51,196 nucleotides of DNA from an uncultured Collinsella sp. (GCA_900541235.1 UQIW01000020.1:1-51196), one strand, 5' to 3'. Numbered from the stretch's first letter, positions 1 through 10,187 are shown. Numbers and translations: made by a program. The notes: generated from the letters alone by a model not told the origin.

Positions 1-200
1 CCGGTTCTCAAGGTGCACGCTTTGCGGCTCATCCGGTCCGACCGGGCCGCGCGGCAAGGAGATATATTGCCAGACCGGAGGGGCCCCGTGGGCGGGAATC
101 TGGGCGTACACATTTCCTACACATCCTGTGATCCGACTAACGTTTGCCAGCCGTTAACTACCGCTCGCCGAGCATCTCTTTATATAAGGCAGTCTCATGG
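1..200. other. Intergenic edge of window, no gene recognised
   Basis: No convincing coding frame lies here; the only short open frame has no ribosome binding site and unremarkable composition. A small stem, GGCAA / TTGCC with nine bases between, sits at about 54-72 and holds AAGGAG at the loop edge. It could be part of a leader or an RNA of a gene beyond the left edge, but I recognise no RNA family. This stretch lies downstream of the minus-strand phosphohexomutase stop. Confidence 0.3.
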
Positions 201-1601
201 TTAAAGCGGATACGTCCCCCTAGCTAAAGCACAGCCAGCATCGAGCAACTCATCACGTTCTTCCACCGAGAACCCCTCGGCGTAGACGCGCACCACTGGT
301 TCGGTCCCGCTAGGACGGACCAGCAGCCACGTGTCATCCTCGAATGACAGACGCAAGCCGTCCATATGACTAACGTTTTGCGGCACCTTGCCACAAATCG
401 ACTTGGGGTTTACGCCCGGCAGCAGGGTTCGTAACGTTTCGGCATCTTCGGCCTCAAGGCGCAAATCGCGTCGACCGTAACTCGTCTTACCAAAACTGTC
501 CTCGAGTTGGTCGACCAGAACGCCCAAAGGCGCGTCCGTCTTTGCCATAAGCTCACACAGAATCAGACAGGCGAGGATTCCATCGCGCTCGGGCATATGC
601 GCGGCGATGCCGATACCACCGGCTTCTTCGCCGCCTATGAGGACGCCGCCCTTCTTCATCTCCGCCGCTATATATTTGAAACCGACTGGTTTGACGGTCA
701 CGCGGCAGCCAAGCGCCTCGGCAATGCGACGTACGAGCGTCGAGCATGAAAGATTGACGACGACGCGCCCCTCCAAATTACGAAATTGAACCAAGTCGCC
801 CAAAACGAGCGCCATGATCTGATGCGGATGTATATATCTGCCGCGCTCGTCAACCGCGCCGATACGGTCGGCGTCGCCGTCGGTCACCAGGCCAGCGCAA
901 GCTCCGTCCTCGATAACCGTGCGCTCGCAAGCGTCCACCCAAGGTTCAACGGGGTCGGGGCAGATATCTTCTTGGTCAGACGCCTGCCCGGCGTGAATCT
1001 CGTGCGCCTCAACGCCAAGCTCGCGCAGCAAGTCGGCTAGATAGCCCTGGGCTGCGCCGCCCATGGGATCGACAACCACGCGCAGGTGCGCGGCGCGGAT
1101 GGCTTCGGCATCGACAAATGATGCCACCGCCTGCATATAGTCAGGAATGATATCCGCGGTGCGATATTGCCCCTCGATCCCCATTGGCTCGGGAGCCATG
1201 GTCTCTTCGAGCTCTTCGATGACATCCTGGTTGGCGGTTGAGCCGTCACCCATGCGAATCTTGAGGCACAGATAACCCTGCGGATGATGGGACCCCGTCA
1301 CCATGAGCGCGCCGCACGCCTCACCGTCATAAGCCGCCGCCCACGTAAGGGCAGGGGTCGGAACAGGTCGCGAAGCGAGCACGGCGTCCAGCCCGTGCGC
1401 TGCTAGCACGCCCGCCGCAAGTTCAGCGAACTCGCTCGCCAGGGGCCGGGTGTCGAACCCTATATATACTGTTTTGCCCGGATTGGTCTTTTGCCACAAC
1501 TCGCCGACGGCATCGGCGATACGAGCAACGTTATCGGCAGTGAAGTCCTCATCGACGCGAGCGCGCCAACCGTCAGTTCCAAAATGAATTATCGCGCACA
1601 C
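201..1601 (-). CDS. Phosphoglucomutase/phosphomannomutase family protein
   Basis: An alpha-D-phosphohexomutase, expected to interconvert hexose 1- and 6-phosphates in the cytoplasm for glycogen and cell-envelope sugar supply. All four family signatures are visible: the phosphoserine loop TGSHHP (Ser about 104, where most members have TASHNP), the Mg-binding DGDADR (about 241-246), the sugar loop GGEEAGG (about 323-329) and the C-terminal phosphate clamp RPSGTEP (about 429-435). A GTG start at 1601 is chosen because GAGGTG lies seven bases upstream and the conserved IIHFGTDGWRA follows at once; a longer frame up to 1685 adds unconserved residues. Length 466 aa fits the family. Glucose or mannose preference cannot be read from sequence. 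Confidence 0.92.
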   Translation of the reverse strand: MCAIIHFGTDGWRARVDEDFTADNVARIADAVGELWQKTNPGKTVYIGFDTRPLASEFAELAAGVLAAHGLDAVLASRPVPTPALTWAAAYDGEACGALMVTGSHHPQGYLCLKIRMGDGSTANQDVIEELEETMAPEPMGIEGQYRTADIIPDYMQAVASFVDAEAIRAAHLRVVVDPMGGAAQGYLADLLRELGVEAHEIHAGQASDQEDICPDPVEPWVDACERTVIEDGACAGLVTDGDADRIGAVDERGRYIHPHQIMALVLGDLVQFRNLEGRVVVNLSCSTLVRRIAEALGCRVTVKPVGFKYIAAEMKKGGVLIGGEEAGGIGIAAHMPERDGILACLILCELMAKTDAPLGVLVDQLEDSFGKTSYGRRDLRLEAEDAETLRTLLPGVNPKSICGKVPQNVSHMDGLRLSFEDDTWLLVRPSGTEPVVRVYAEGFSVEERDELLDAGCALARGTYPL

Positions 1602-1722
1602 GCGCAGACACCTCACAGTGTTTGGATCATGGTACGCATGGGGTATACCCGCAACATGCACTCGGCAACCTGCCGGCACCAGCATTCACCATTTGGGCAA
1701 ATGCTGCCGAGGACATGCAAGC

Positions 1723-1755
1723 AATAAAAAAAACCGCCCCGTATGGAGCGGTTTT
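1723..1755 (-). terminator. Rho-independent terminator after mmuM
   Basis: An 8-bp stem AAAACCGC / GCGGTTTT with a ten-base loop, followed on the minus strand by a run of T (the A-run at about 1725-1733). It separates the dtxR-mmuM pair from the phosphohexomutase gene. Confidence 0.8.
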
Positions 1756-1760
1756 GCCCT

Positions 1761-2654
1761 TTATATATCGAGCGCCTCGGCCATCGCGGCCGTAGTGATT
1801 GCCGTGGTTCCACAGCAACTGCCCACCATTGCGGCACCGGCATGTCTCCATTCGATGCATGCGCGCGCGAAAGCTTCGGGGTTCTCGTGCCATACGGGGC
1901 CATCCTGAGTCTGGACCGGATCGCCTACGTTGGGACGCACCGTGACGGGAGTAGTCGCCGATGCAACCATCCTGGGCACCGCCGCGTTCGCGGCCGCAAG
2001 CGAACAGCAATTAACACCAACCGAGTTTGCGCCGTGTTTTTCGGCGTACAAAACGGCCGCCTCGATGTTGAGGCCATCGCCCAACAGGTCGCCTTTATCG
2101 TCAACGACAAAACTCACCAGAACAGGCATGCCGTCGGCGGCATCTCGGGCGCCGGCAAGCATGGGCTGCAAATTACGGATAGACGTCACCGTCTCGATCA
2201 GCAGACCGTCAACGCCGGCATTGAGCAAGGCGTGCGCCTGTTCGCGCGCAATGCCTCGGATTTCACGATACTCGGCAGAGTCCTCGGCAAACCACTCAAT
2301 ACCGATCGGGCCCATCGAGCCCAGCAGCAGTTGCGGGTGCGCCTGGCGAGCATCGTCGACGGCCCCGCGATTGACCTCCGCCACGGACGGCGCAATCTGG
2401 TCGTGCTTGAGGGCATAGCTTGATGCCTGAAAGGTGTTGGTAATGAGCACCTGCGCGCCGGCAGCGACATACAAGCGATGGATACGAGAAACGGTCTGCG
2501 GCTCTGCCAGATTCCAAAACGCCGGTGGAATGTCGGCGGCATCGTACTCACTCAACAGAACACTGCCCATGGGGCCCTGCGCCAACAAGGTCTCGCTCGA
2601 CAAGCGGCGCGCAAGTTCCTCGGCACCAAAGCGGTTGTAATAACTCGTATCCAT
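1761..2654 (-). CDS. mmuM: Homocysteine S-methyltransferase
   Basis: Predicted to move a methyl group from S-methylmethionine (or S-adenosylmethionine) to homocysteine, giving methionine. The 297-residue single-domain barrel shows the zinc ligands of the pfam S-methyl_trans family: a Cys in GVNCC (about residue 214) and the paired Cys in GSCCGTT (about 277-283). The N-terminal QGPMGSVL matches the start of the barrel. The gene begins ten bases after the dtxR-family stop codon, so the two are very probably one transcript and translationally coupled; GAGGAA inside the end of the regulator gene can serve as the ribosome site. Pairing with a metal-dependent regulator is odd for this enzyme and may reflect its metal requirement. 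Confidence 0.9.
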   Translation of the reverse strand: MDTSYYNRFGAEELARRLSSETLLAQGPMGSVLLSEYDAADIPPAFWNLAEPQTVSRIHRLYVAAGAQVLITNTFQASSYALKHDQIAPSVAEVNRGAVDDARQAHPQLLLGSMGPIGIEWFAEDSAEYREIRGIAREQAHALLNAGVDGLLIETVTSIRNLQPMLAGARDAADGMPVLVSFVVDDKGDLLGDGLNIEAAVLYAEKHGANSVGVNCCSLAAANAAVPRMVASATTPVTVRPNVGDPVQTQDGPVWHENPEAFARACIEWRHAGAAMVGSCCGTTAITTAAMAEALDI

Positions 2655-2664
2655 ATATATCCCG

Positions 2665-3087
2665 CTATTCCTCGACGCTGATTCCCTGCTTTTCGAGATA
2701 GGCGAGCCAGCGGTTCATCGTGTCCTCGGAAAGCGCATGCTCCATCATGCAGGCCTCGGAATCGGCTCGCTCAAATTCGACACCGAGCTCCTGAACCAAA
2801 AACGTGCGGATGAGGCGATGACGGTACCAGATAGCCGTACCAACCTCGCGGCCGCGATCGGTCAGGACTACCTTGCCGTAGTGCGATTGCTCGACAAGTT
2901 CGGATGCCTTGAGCGCCGAAACCGCTTTATTGACCGATGCCTTGGAGACGCCAAGGCGCTGCGCGATGTCGACCGATCGAACGCCGTTGGTTTCCCCCTC
3001 TTCGCTTTCAATGCGAACCATGCACTCCAAGTAGTCTTCGTTCGCCACCGTCAGATGTAGTTCGCGCGAGCTATTTGTCGTATCCAT
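2665..3087 (-). CDS. DtxR/MntR-family metal-dependent transcriptional regulator
   Basis: A 140-residue metalloregulator: N-terminal winged helix (about 15-80, recognition region VSKASVNKAVSALK) then a dimerisation/metal helix pair. The metal site reads EACMMEH (Cys113, Glu116, His117) with His90 upstream, the C-x-x-E-H arrangement typical of iron-type DtxR/IdeR. Bacillus MntR has Glu at the Cys position. No SH3-like third domain is present, as in short MntR-type members. The ATG at 3087 follows AAGGGACGGAAG and starts the homologous region; seven extra upstream codons are possible. It is divergent from pepT and upstream of mmuM. Whether it senses Fe or Mn is open. Confidence 0.88.
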   Translation of the reverse strand: MDTTNSSRELHLTVANEDYLECMVRIESEEGETNGVRSVDIAQRLGVSKASVNKAVSALKASELVEQSHYGKVVLTDRGREVGTAIWYRHRLIRTFLVQELGVEFERADSEACMMEHALSEDTMNRWLAYLEKQGISVEE

Positions 3088-3118
3088 GATCTTCCGTCCC
3101 TTCTGCATTCAATGGCTG

Positions 3119-3169
3119 ATTCTACCCCATCCAAGCGTCGCGGTATGCCGTGGCATACCGTGCTAGAGT
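3119..3169. promoter_or_regulatory. Divergent promoters with a palindromic operator candidate
   Basis: A perfect 8-bp inverted repeat, GGTATGCC-GT-GGCATACC, occupies 3142-3159. On the minus strand a TAGAAT -10 candidate for the regulator lies at 3119-3124, putting the palindrome over its -35 zone. On the plus strand a TAGAGT -10 candidate for pepT lies at 3164-3169, with the palindrome over its spacer and -35. Neither promoter has a good -35, as expected for regulated promoters. Binding by the adjacent DtxR-family protein is inference; the site does not resemble the classical DtxR or MntR boxes. Confidence 0.5.
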
Positions 3170-3207
3170 TCTTGTTGCACACGACGACCAAGATTGGAGC
3201 GGTCTTT

Positions 3208-4455
3208 ATGGAAAACACCACCACGAACCCCGATGTCCTCGAGCGCTTTTTGCGCTACGTCAAGATCAACACGCAGTCCGAGGATGCAAACTGCGACCAG
3301 GTACCCTCGAGCGCCGTTCAGTTTGACCTTGCCAACGTGCTGGCTGAAGAGCTGCGCGAGCTTGGTGCGGAAGATGCCCACGTGACCGAGCACGCCTATG
3401 TCTGCGCGCATATCCCCGCAAGTGCGGGCGCTGAGGACAAGCCCGCCCTGGGCCTGATCGCCCATCTCGACACCACCGAAGTTGCACCGGGCGCCGGCGT
3501 GAAGCCGCACATCGTACACCACGAAGGCGGCGACCTGGTCTGCGGCACGGTTGACGGTAAGCCCGTTGCCATGAGCACCGCCAAGCTTCCCGCCCTGAAT
3601 GACCTCGCGGGTGAGGACCTGGTCTGCAGCGATGGCACCACGCTGCTGGGCGCGGACGACAAGGCAGGCGTCGCCGAGATCATGTCGCTTGTCGCGCGTA
3701 TCGCTCAGGACCCTTCTCTGCCCCATCCTGCACTCGGCATTTGCTTCTGCCCTGACGAGGAAATCGGCCACGGAGCCGAGCTGTTGGATATCGATACCTT
3801 TGGCTGCAAGTACGCCTACACGGTCGACGGCGGCCCCATCGGCGAGCTGGAGTGGGAGTGCTTTAACGCCGCCGAGGCGACCGTCCGCTTTGAGGGCCAG
3901 TCCATCCACCCGGGCGACGCTAAGGGCCGTATGGTCAACGCAGGCAATCTGTTCTGCGACTTCAACGCGTTGCTCCCCTACGTGCAGCGCCCGGAGTATA
4001 CGGAAGGCTACGAGGGCTTTTATCACCTTGAGGGTGTATCTGCGACCGTCGATCACGCCACAGCGCGCTATATCATCCGCGACCATGACGCCGCCAAGTT
4101 CCAGCAGAAACTCGACCTTATTGATGCCGCCGCCTCGATGCTCAACCAGCGTCTGGGTGAGGAGCGCGTGACAGTCGAGATTAAGCAGCAGTATCGAAAT
4201 ATGGCCGAGATCGTTCGTGACTATCCCGAGCTTATTGATGTTGCCAAGGAAGCCTACCTTGCCTGCGGCGTTGAGCCCCAAGTGCTGCCGATTCGTGGCG
4301 GCACCGACGGCGCTCAGCTGTCGTTCCGCGGTCTGCCCTGCCCCAACCTTTCCACCGGCGGCTATTGCTACCACGGCGTCAACGAGTTCGTCCCGGTCAG
4401 TTCGCTCGTCAAGATGACCGACGTGCTCCAGGAGCTCGTCGCCCGCTTTGCATAA
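3208..4455 (+). CDS. pepT: Peptidase T (tripeptide aminopeptidase)
   Basis: A cytoplasmic M20B di-zinc aminopeptidase that releases the N-terminal residue from tripeptides. The 415 aa fit the family. Visible signatures are LIAHLDTTEV (metal His86, Asp88), LLGADDKAG (bridging Asp about 150), CPDEEIGHG (catalytic Glu and metal Glu at 184-185), YTVDGGPIGE, and the C-terminal RGGTDGAQLSF. ATG at 3208 is chosen because GGAG lies eight bases upstream and MENTTTNPDVLERFLRYVKI aligns with PepT N-termini; upstream codons overlap the promoter. It is transcribed alone and ends at a strong terminator. Confidence 0.95.
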   Translation: MENTTTNPDVLERFLRYVKINTQSEDANCDQVPSSAVQFDLANVLAEELRELGAEDAHVTEHAYVCAHIPASAGAEDKPALGLIAHLDTTEVAPGAGVKPHIVHHEGGDLVCGTVDGKPVAMSTAKLPALNDLAGEDLVCSDGTTLLGADDKAGVAEIMSLVARIAQDPSLPHPALGICFCPDEEIGHGAELLDIDTFGCKYAYTVDGGPIGELEWECFNAAEATVRFEGQSIHPGDAKGRMVNAGNLFCDFNALLPYVQRPEYTEGYEGFYHLEGVSATVDHATARYIIRDHDAAKFQQKLDLIDAAASMLNQRLGEERVTVEIKQQYRNMAEIVRDYPELIDVAKEAYLACGVEPQVLPIRGGTDGAQLSFRGLPCPNLSTGGYCYHGVNEFVPVSSLVKMTDVLQELVARFA

Positions 4456-4479
4456 GGAACTCGAACAATCTAGGTAAGC

Positions 4480-4520
4480 AAAACCGCCCCGTCCTCAAAA
4501 CCGAGAACGGGGCGGTTTTT
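4480..4520 (+). terminator. Strong terminator after pepT
   Basis: A perfect 13-bp stem AAAACCGCCCCGT / ACGGGGCGGTTTT with a 14-base loop, then T5. The flanking A-run also makes it potentially bidirectional. Confidence 0.9.
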
Positions 4521-4563
4521 GGTGCAAGGGGAGTAGTCAGCACCGCAGGTTGAGCCAACGTCA

Positions 4564-4714
4564 GCGAGCGACGTCCAAGGCGAACAAGTTGGCATGAAAA
4601 AGGCAGGGCATTGACCTTCTGGTCATGCCCTGCCTTTTGAATGACAAATTGCCGCCTTGGGCGGCGCGCAGCGTCGAGCCGTTACGGCGTTTGGTAAAAC
4701 GCCGTAACTTTTTT
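4564..4714. repeat. Composite three-hairpin repeat, full copy 1
   Basis: A structured dispersed repeat between convergent pepT and the LCP gene. It has an outer stem (CCAAGGCG / CGCCTTGG arms), an inner hairpin AAAAGGCAGGGCAT / ATGCCCTGCCTTTT capped by GACC-TTCT-GGTC, a conserved linker GCAGCGTCGAGCC, and a third hairpin GTTACGGCGTTT-GGTA-AAACGCCGTAAC (4681-4708) followed by T6. Related copies are at 4729-4803, 20312-20477, 26266-26417 and 33325-33389. It probably terminates transcription on one or both strands. The rest of the 4456-4803 interval holds only the pepT terminator and the half copy below. Confidence 0.85.
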
Positions 4715-4728
4715 GATCATGCCGCCGA

Positions 4729-4803
4729 AGTTGAAAGGCAGATTGCCGCTCTGGCGGGTTTGCAGCGTCAACTGGTTACGCGGTTTGGTAAAACCGCGTA
4801 ACT
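4729..4803. repeat. Composite repeat, half copy (third hairpin only)
   Basis: A second, truncated copy: GCAGATTGCCGCTCTGG, then the linker TGCAGCGTC, then hairpin GTTACGCGGTTT-GGTA-AAACCGCGTAAC at 4775-4802. It ends one base before the LCP gene stop codon (4804-4806). The stem differs from copy 1 by paired changes (ACGGCG/CGCCGT against ACGCGG/CCGCGT) while the GGTA loop is identical. Confidence 0.82.
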
Positions 4804-6039
4804 CTAGTAGTTAGCTTCGTAGCCGTTGCCGTCGCCGGTGGGCTCTTCGTAGTAGTCCGAATCGCTTGAATCGCTTGAGTCATCGGAATCGTCAGAGCTG
4901 ACCGATGAGGTTGCGGTACCGTTTGCGTAATCGTCAGACGTGTTGTTGTTCAGGTCGCCAATCGTAGAGCTGGAACCATCGGAAAGACCCATGGTGTTGG
5001 GACCCTTGGGATCCTTGCCGGCATCGACGCGCTCCATCATTTCCTTGAGCTCGTCCTCGTAGACAAAGACGTAGCTCACACCGTCGATCATGGTGCTGTC
5101 GTCGGCGTACGAGGGCAGGTTGGCCGAGTAGATACCGTCGACATCCATACCGCGCATGGCGTTGACCGTAGCCACGATATCCTGAACGCTCATATCGGTT
5201 ACGAGCATATCGGACAGCGAATTAACCAGGCCAAAAATCTTCGTGGCATCGAAGTTATTGAGAATCTGGTTGGCAAGGGCGCCAAGCACCTGACGCTGGT
5301 GGCGCATGCGCGTGTAATCGCCGTCGGCATAGGTGTAGCGGCAGCGGGCATAGGTTAGGGCGGTGGCACCGTCCATATGCTGCTGGCCAGCGGTAATCTT
5401 AATATCCAGGTGCTCGGGGTCGTCAACATCATCGGTTGCGTTAATGTCGATACCGCCAACCGAATCAATCAGCGCCTGCATACCGTCGAAGCTGACCTCG
5501 GCATAGTGGGAAATCTGAACACCGCACAGCTCGTTGACCGCCTCGACCATGGCCTCGGCGCCGCCAACGGTATGGCAGGCGTTGATCTTCATGGTCTCGC
5601 CCTTGTACTCGACCTTAGTGTCGCGCGGAACGGAAATGAGCGTCGCCTGCTTTTGCGTGGGGTCGATGCGTGCCAGGATAATCGAGTCGGCACGATACGT
5701 ATCCTCGCCCGGACGGCCGTCGGTGCCAAGAAGCAGCACGTAGAACGGATCCTTTGCCTCATCGGTGTCAACCAGAACCCGACGCAGATTGTCGGTAATG
5801 ACATTAGAATCGCCGAGCTTGCCCATAATGGTGGCAAACCACAGGCCGGCAGCGGTAGTGGCACTCAGCAGCACGCCAAGCACGACAATGAGCGCGACGT
5901 GACGAATCGTGTGGCTACGACGACGTTGGCGAGCGCGCTCGGAATAGCGAGCCACGTTATCGCGACTGTAGATCTTGGCCTGCGCACCAGTTGAGGGTCT
6001 TCGGGTGCTAGTATCCGCGAGGGGCTTTTTATTAAACAT
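4804..6039 (-). CDS. LytR-CpsA-Psr (LCP) family cell-wall ligase
   Basis: A membrane-anchored enzyme expected to transfer undecaprenyl-phosphate-linked glycopolymers to peptidoglycan outside the cell. Layout: basic cytoplasmic N-terminus, one membrane segment (about 46-72), then the LCP domain (about 99-280) with LLGTDGRPGE, ADSIILARIDP and SVPRDT, whose Arg and Asp residues bind the pyrophosphate lipid in this family. The C-terminal tail (from about 340) is rich in Asp and Ser and probably disordered. The ATG at 6039 lies twelve bases after the murA stop, so the two share a transcript; a TTG two codons earlier is less likely. Confidence 0.9.
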   Translation of the reverse strand: MFNKKPLADTSTRRPSTGAQAKIYSRDNVARYSERARQRRRSHTIRHVALIVVLGVLLSATTAAGLWFATIMGKLGDSNVITDNLRRVLVDTDEAKDPFYVLLLGTDGRPGEDTYRADSIILARIDPTQKQATLISVPRDTKVEYKGETMKINACHTVGGAEAMVEAVNELCGVQISHYAEVSFDGMQALIDSVGGIDINATDDVDDPEHLDIKITAGQQHMDGATALTYARCRYTYADGDYTRMRHQRQVLGALANQILNNFDATKIFGLVNSLSDMLVTDMSVQDIVATVNAMRGMDVDGIYSANLPSYADDSTMIDGVSYVFVYEDELKEMMERVDAGKDPKGPNTMGLSDGSSSTIGDLNNNTSDDYANGTATSSVSSDDSDDSSDSSDSDYYEEPTGDGNGYEANY

Positions 6040-6051
6040 AGGCAACCTGTA

Positions 6052-7335
6052 TTAGTAGATGACGGGATCGGGGACGGTAGCATGCTCGACATGCGCGCCG
6101 AGCGCCTGCAGCTTTTCGACAAACTGCTCGTAGCCGCGCTTGATGTGATGGATAGCCGAAACCTCGGTCGTCCCGTCGGCGATCAAGCCCGCTACGACGA
6201 GGGCCGCTCCGCCACGCAGATCGGGCGAGGTAACCTGTGCACCCGAGAAGCCCTTGACGCCATGAATCATGGCATGATGACTCTCGATACGAATGTCGGC
6301 ACCCATGCGCACCAGCTCAGAGGCAAACATAAAGCGATTCTCGAAGATGTTCTCGGTGATAACGGAGCTACCGTCGGCAAGGGCGGAGAGTACCATAATC
6401 TGCGCCTGCATGTCCGTCGGGAAGCCGGGGAACGGAAGCGTCTGGATGTCGACCGGCTTGATACGCTCGGCACGGTTTACATGGACGCCATCCTCGACGC
6501 GCTCGCAGTCGATACCCATGAGCTCCATCTTCTTGAGCACCATGCCCAAGTGAATGGGGCAAAAGCCCGTGACATCGACACCGCGATCGTCGGCCATCAA
6601 CGCACCGGCAACGATAAAGGTACCGGCCTCGATGCGGTCGCCCACTACGCGATGGGTAACAGGATGGAGCTCTTCCACGCCTTCGATAGTCACGACGGGC
6701 GTGCCGGCGCCAACAATCTTGGCGCCCATCTCGTTGAGCATGTTGGCGAGATCGACAATCTCGGGCTCGCGGGCGGCATTGTCGATAACCGTGGTGCCCT
6801 GTGCGCGCACAGAGGCCATGATGAGGTTCTCGGTCGCACCGACGCTGGCGAACTCGAGCGTGACGGTGGTACCGCGCAGACCTTGGGGCGCATTAGCGTT
6901 GATGTAACCGTGGGCGGTATCGAACTCAACGCCCAGGGCCTCAAGACCAAGAATGTGCATATCGATCTTGCGAGCACCCAGGTTGCAGCCGCCCGGCATG
7001 GCAATCTTGGCGCGATGGAAGCGGCCCAGCAGGGGTCCCATGACGGCGGTGGAAGCACGCATCTTGGCAACGAGCTCGTAGGGGGCCTCCCAAGAATCGA
7101 CCTGAGAGGTATCAATCTCGAGCGTGTGCTCGTCGAGAACATCGATCGTAGCGCCCATGCCCTTGAGCACCTTGCCCATCACGTGAACATCGGAAATATC
7201 GGGCACGTTCTGCAGCGTCGTCTTGCCCGGCGCCAGAAGCGTTGCCGCCATGAGTTTGAGCGCGGAGTTCTTGGCACCCGAGACGGGCACGGAGCCTCCG
7301 ATGGCGTGGCCACCCTCAACGCGGATAATATCCAA
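6052..7335 (-). CDS. murA: UDP-N-acetylglucosamine 1-carboxyvinyltransferase
   Basis: The first committed step of peptidoglycan synthesis: addition of enolpyruvate from PEP to UDP-GlcNAc in the cytoplasm. The 427-residue protein has the two-lobed EPSP-synthase-like fold. It shows SGAKNSALK near the N-terminus (substrate Lys) and PGGCNLGARKIDMH, whose Cys is the PEP- and fosfomycin-reactive residue, so it should be fosfomycin-sensitive rather than the Asp variant. The C-terminal half contains FPGFPTDMQAQ and DLRGGAALVVAGL. The start follows AAAGGG. The atp operon terminator stem lies in its leader, so it needs its own promoter or read-through. Confidence 0.96.
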   Translation of the reverse strand: MDIIRVEGGHAIGGSVPVSGAKNSALKLMAATLLAPGKTTLQNVPDISDVHVMGKVLKGMGATIDVLDEHTLEIDTSQVDSWEAPYELVAKMRASTAVMGPLLGRFHRAKIAMPGGCNLGARKIDMHILGLEALGVEFDTAHGYINANAPQGLRGTTVTLEFASVGATENLIMASVRAQGTTVIDNAAREPEIVDLANMLNEMGAKIVGAGTPVVTIEGVEELHPVTHRVVGDRIEAGTFIVAGALMADDRGVDVTGFCPIHLGMVLKKMELMGIDCERVEDGVHVNRAERIKPVDIQTLPFPGFPTDMQAQIMVLSALADGSSVITENIFENRFMFASELVRMGADIRIESHHAMIHGVKGFSGAQVTSPDLRGGAALVVAGLIADGTTEVSAIHHIKRGYEQFVEKLQALGAHVEHATVPDPVIY

Positions 7336-7348
7336 GGTCTACCCTTTC

Positions 7349-7387
7349 AAAAAGCATGCCCGGGGTGGCTGGGCCATCCCGGGCATG
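7349..7387 (-). terminator. Terminator of the ATP synthase operon, within the murA leader
   Basis: Stem CATGCCCGGG / CCCGGGCATG (7378-7387 with 7355-7364), followed on the minus strand by T5 and then directly by the AAAGGG ribosome site of murA. The close spacing allows attenuation-like coupling of murA to atp read-through. Confidence 0.75.
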
Positions 7388-7423
7388 ATGTGTTCGCAAA
7401 TGGTCGAACGCTAAATCGTTTGA

Positions 7424-7816
7424 CTATTGGGCAAGCTTGAGCTTACACCATGCGATTTCATTATAGAGGTAGGCGCGGCGTGCATCATCCTCCGACAAAT
7501 TACCCAGCTTCTCTTCAAAACCTTGAATATCAGCTTTAAGCTTGTCGGCATCGACGGTCGCCAAATCGCAAGCGCGCTCGGCGAGAACGGTCACGACATC
7601 GTCCGCAACCTGGGCATAGCCGCCGGCCACGGCAAACGTGTGGTCGACAGTGCCCATGGCCTTATCGGAAACGCGAACGTAACCGCGGTCGATCGTGCAG
7701 ATCTCGCTGGAGTGAGCAGGCAGAACGCCAAACTCGCCATCCGTGGACGGAATCGACACAAACGCAGCGTCGCCCTCATAGGCGCAGCTCACGGGGCACA
7801 CGATGCGGATACGCAT
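7424..7816 (-). CDS. atpC: ATP synthase F1 epsilon subunit
   Basis: Central-stalk subunit that links gamma to the c-ring and inhibits ATP hydrolysis. The 130 residues hold the N-terminal beta-sandwich (STDGEFGVLPAHS is the signature GxxG/PxH region) and a C-terminal helical pair ending in a Lys/Leu-rich helix. It is last in the operon; the ATG is three bases after the atpD stop, with GGGGGAGAAG as ribosome site. Confidence 0.93.
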   Translation of the reverse strand: MRIRIVCPVSCAYEGDAAFVSIPSTDGEFGVLPAHSSEICTIDRGYVRVSDKAMGTVDHTFAVAGGYAQVADDVVTVLAERACDLATVDADKLKADIQGFEEKLGNLSEDDARRAYLYNEIAWCKLKLAQ

Positions 7817-7819
7817 AAC

Positions 7820-9273
<1,454 letters not shown>

Positions 9274-9274
<1 letters not shown>

Positions 9275-10182
9275 TACTGTTCCTCCAATGCTGAGGCTCC
9301 GCCGACGATCTCGTTGATCTCGGTCGTGATCGAAGCCTGGCGCACGCGACTATACGTGCGGGTAAGGGTCGAGATGATCGCGGTGGCGTTTTCCGTCGCG
9401 GAGTGCATGGCCTTGCGGCGCGCACCCTGCTCGGCGGCCGCCGAATCGATCAGGGCCTGGTAGATGACCGTCAGGATATAAGACGGTACAAGCTTGCCGA
9501 GAACATGCTCGGGAGAGGGCACGAACTCGAACGTGGACGAGATGCGCTTAGGGGCGTCGGTCTCGTTCTTACGCGGACCGTGGGCCATAGCGATCATCTC
9601 GGGATCGAGCGGCAGCAAGTGCTCGACGCGAAGTTCCTGATCCACGCGGTTCTTGGCGTGGTGGTAGACAAGCTCGACACGGTCAAGCTCACCGGCACGA
9701 TACGCATCGCAGATATGAGAGGAGATCATGCGAGCCTGATTGAAATCGGGCTCGGAGGAATTGCCCTCAAAATGCATGATGACATTTGCGCGGTCACGGA
9801 AATACGTGGCCGGCTTACGCCCACACGCGATGATCTCGCACTCGATGCCATCGTTCGCCCAAGAAGCGGCGAGCTTTTCGGCCGTGCGCTCCACCGTCGT
9901 ATTGAAACCGCCGGCAAGGCCGCGGTCCGAAGCAATGACGACAATCAGGCCATGCTTGACGCTCTCATGCTTCTGCAGCATGGGATCGGTGCCCGAGCAG
10001 GAGGCGTCGCCGGCAACCGTCAGCATGACGTCGGTCAGCGCCTCCTTATAGGGCTCGGCCTGCTTGGAGCGATCGAGGGCACGACGGATCTTGGCCGTAG
10101 AGACCATCTCCATCGTGCGCGTGATCTGCTTGGTCGTGGTAACCGAGGAGATTCGCTTCTTAATGTCGCGAAGGTTGGCCAT
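9274..10182 (-). CDS. atpG: ATP synthase F1 gamma subunit
   Basis: Rotor shaft subunit. The 302 residues begin MANLRDIKKRISSV, end in the long coiled-coil helix (SRVRQASITTEINEIVGGA) and carry the DRGLAGGFN segment of the Rossmann-like middle domain. It starts five bases after the atpA stop and overlaps atpD by one base. Confidence 0.97.
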
Positions 10183-10187
10183 AGGGC

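Noticed and set aside
1..200. Possible structured RNA (SRP, 6S or riboswitch)
   Set aside because: A small stem is visible but no conserved core of any known RNA could be matched, and the window edge cuts the context.
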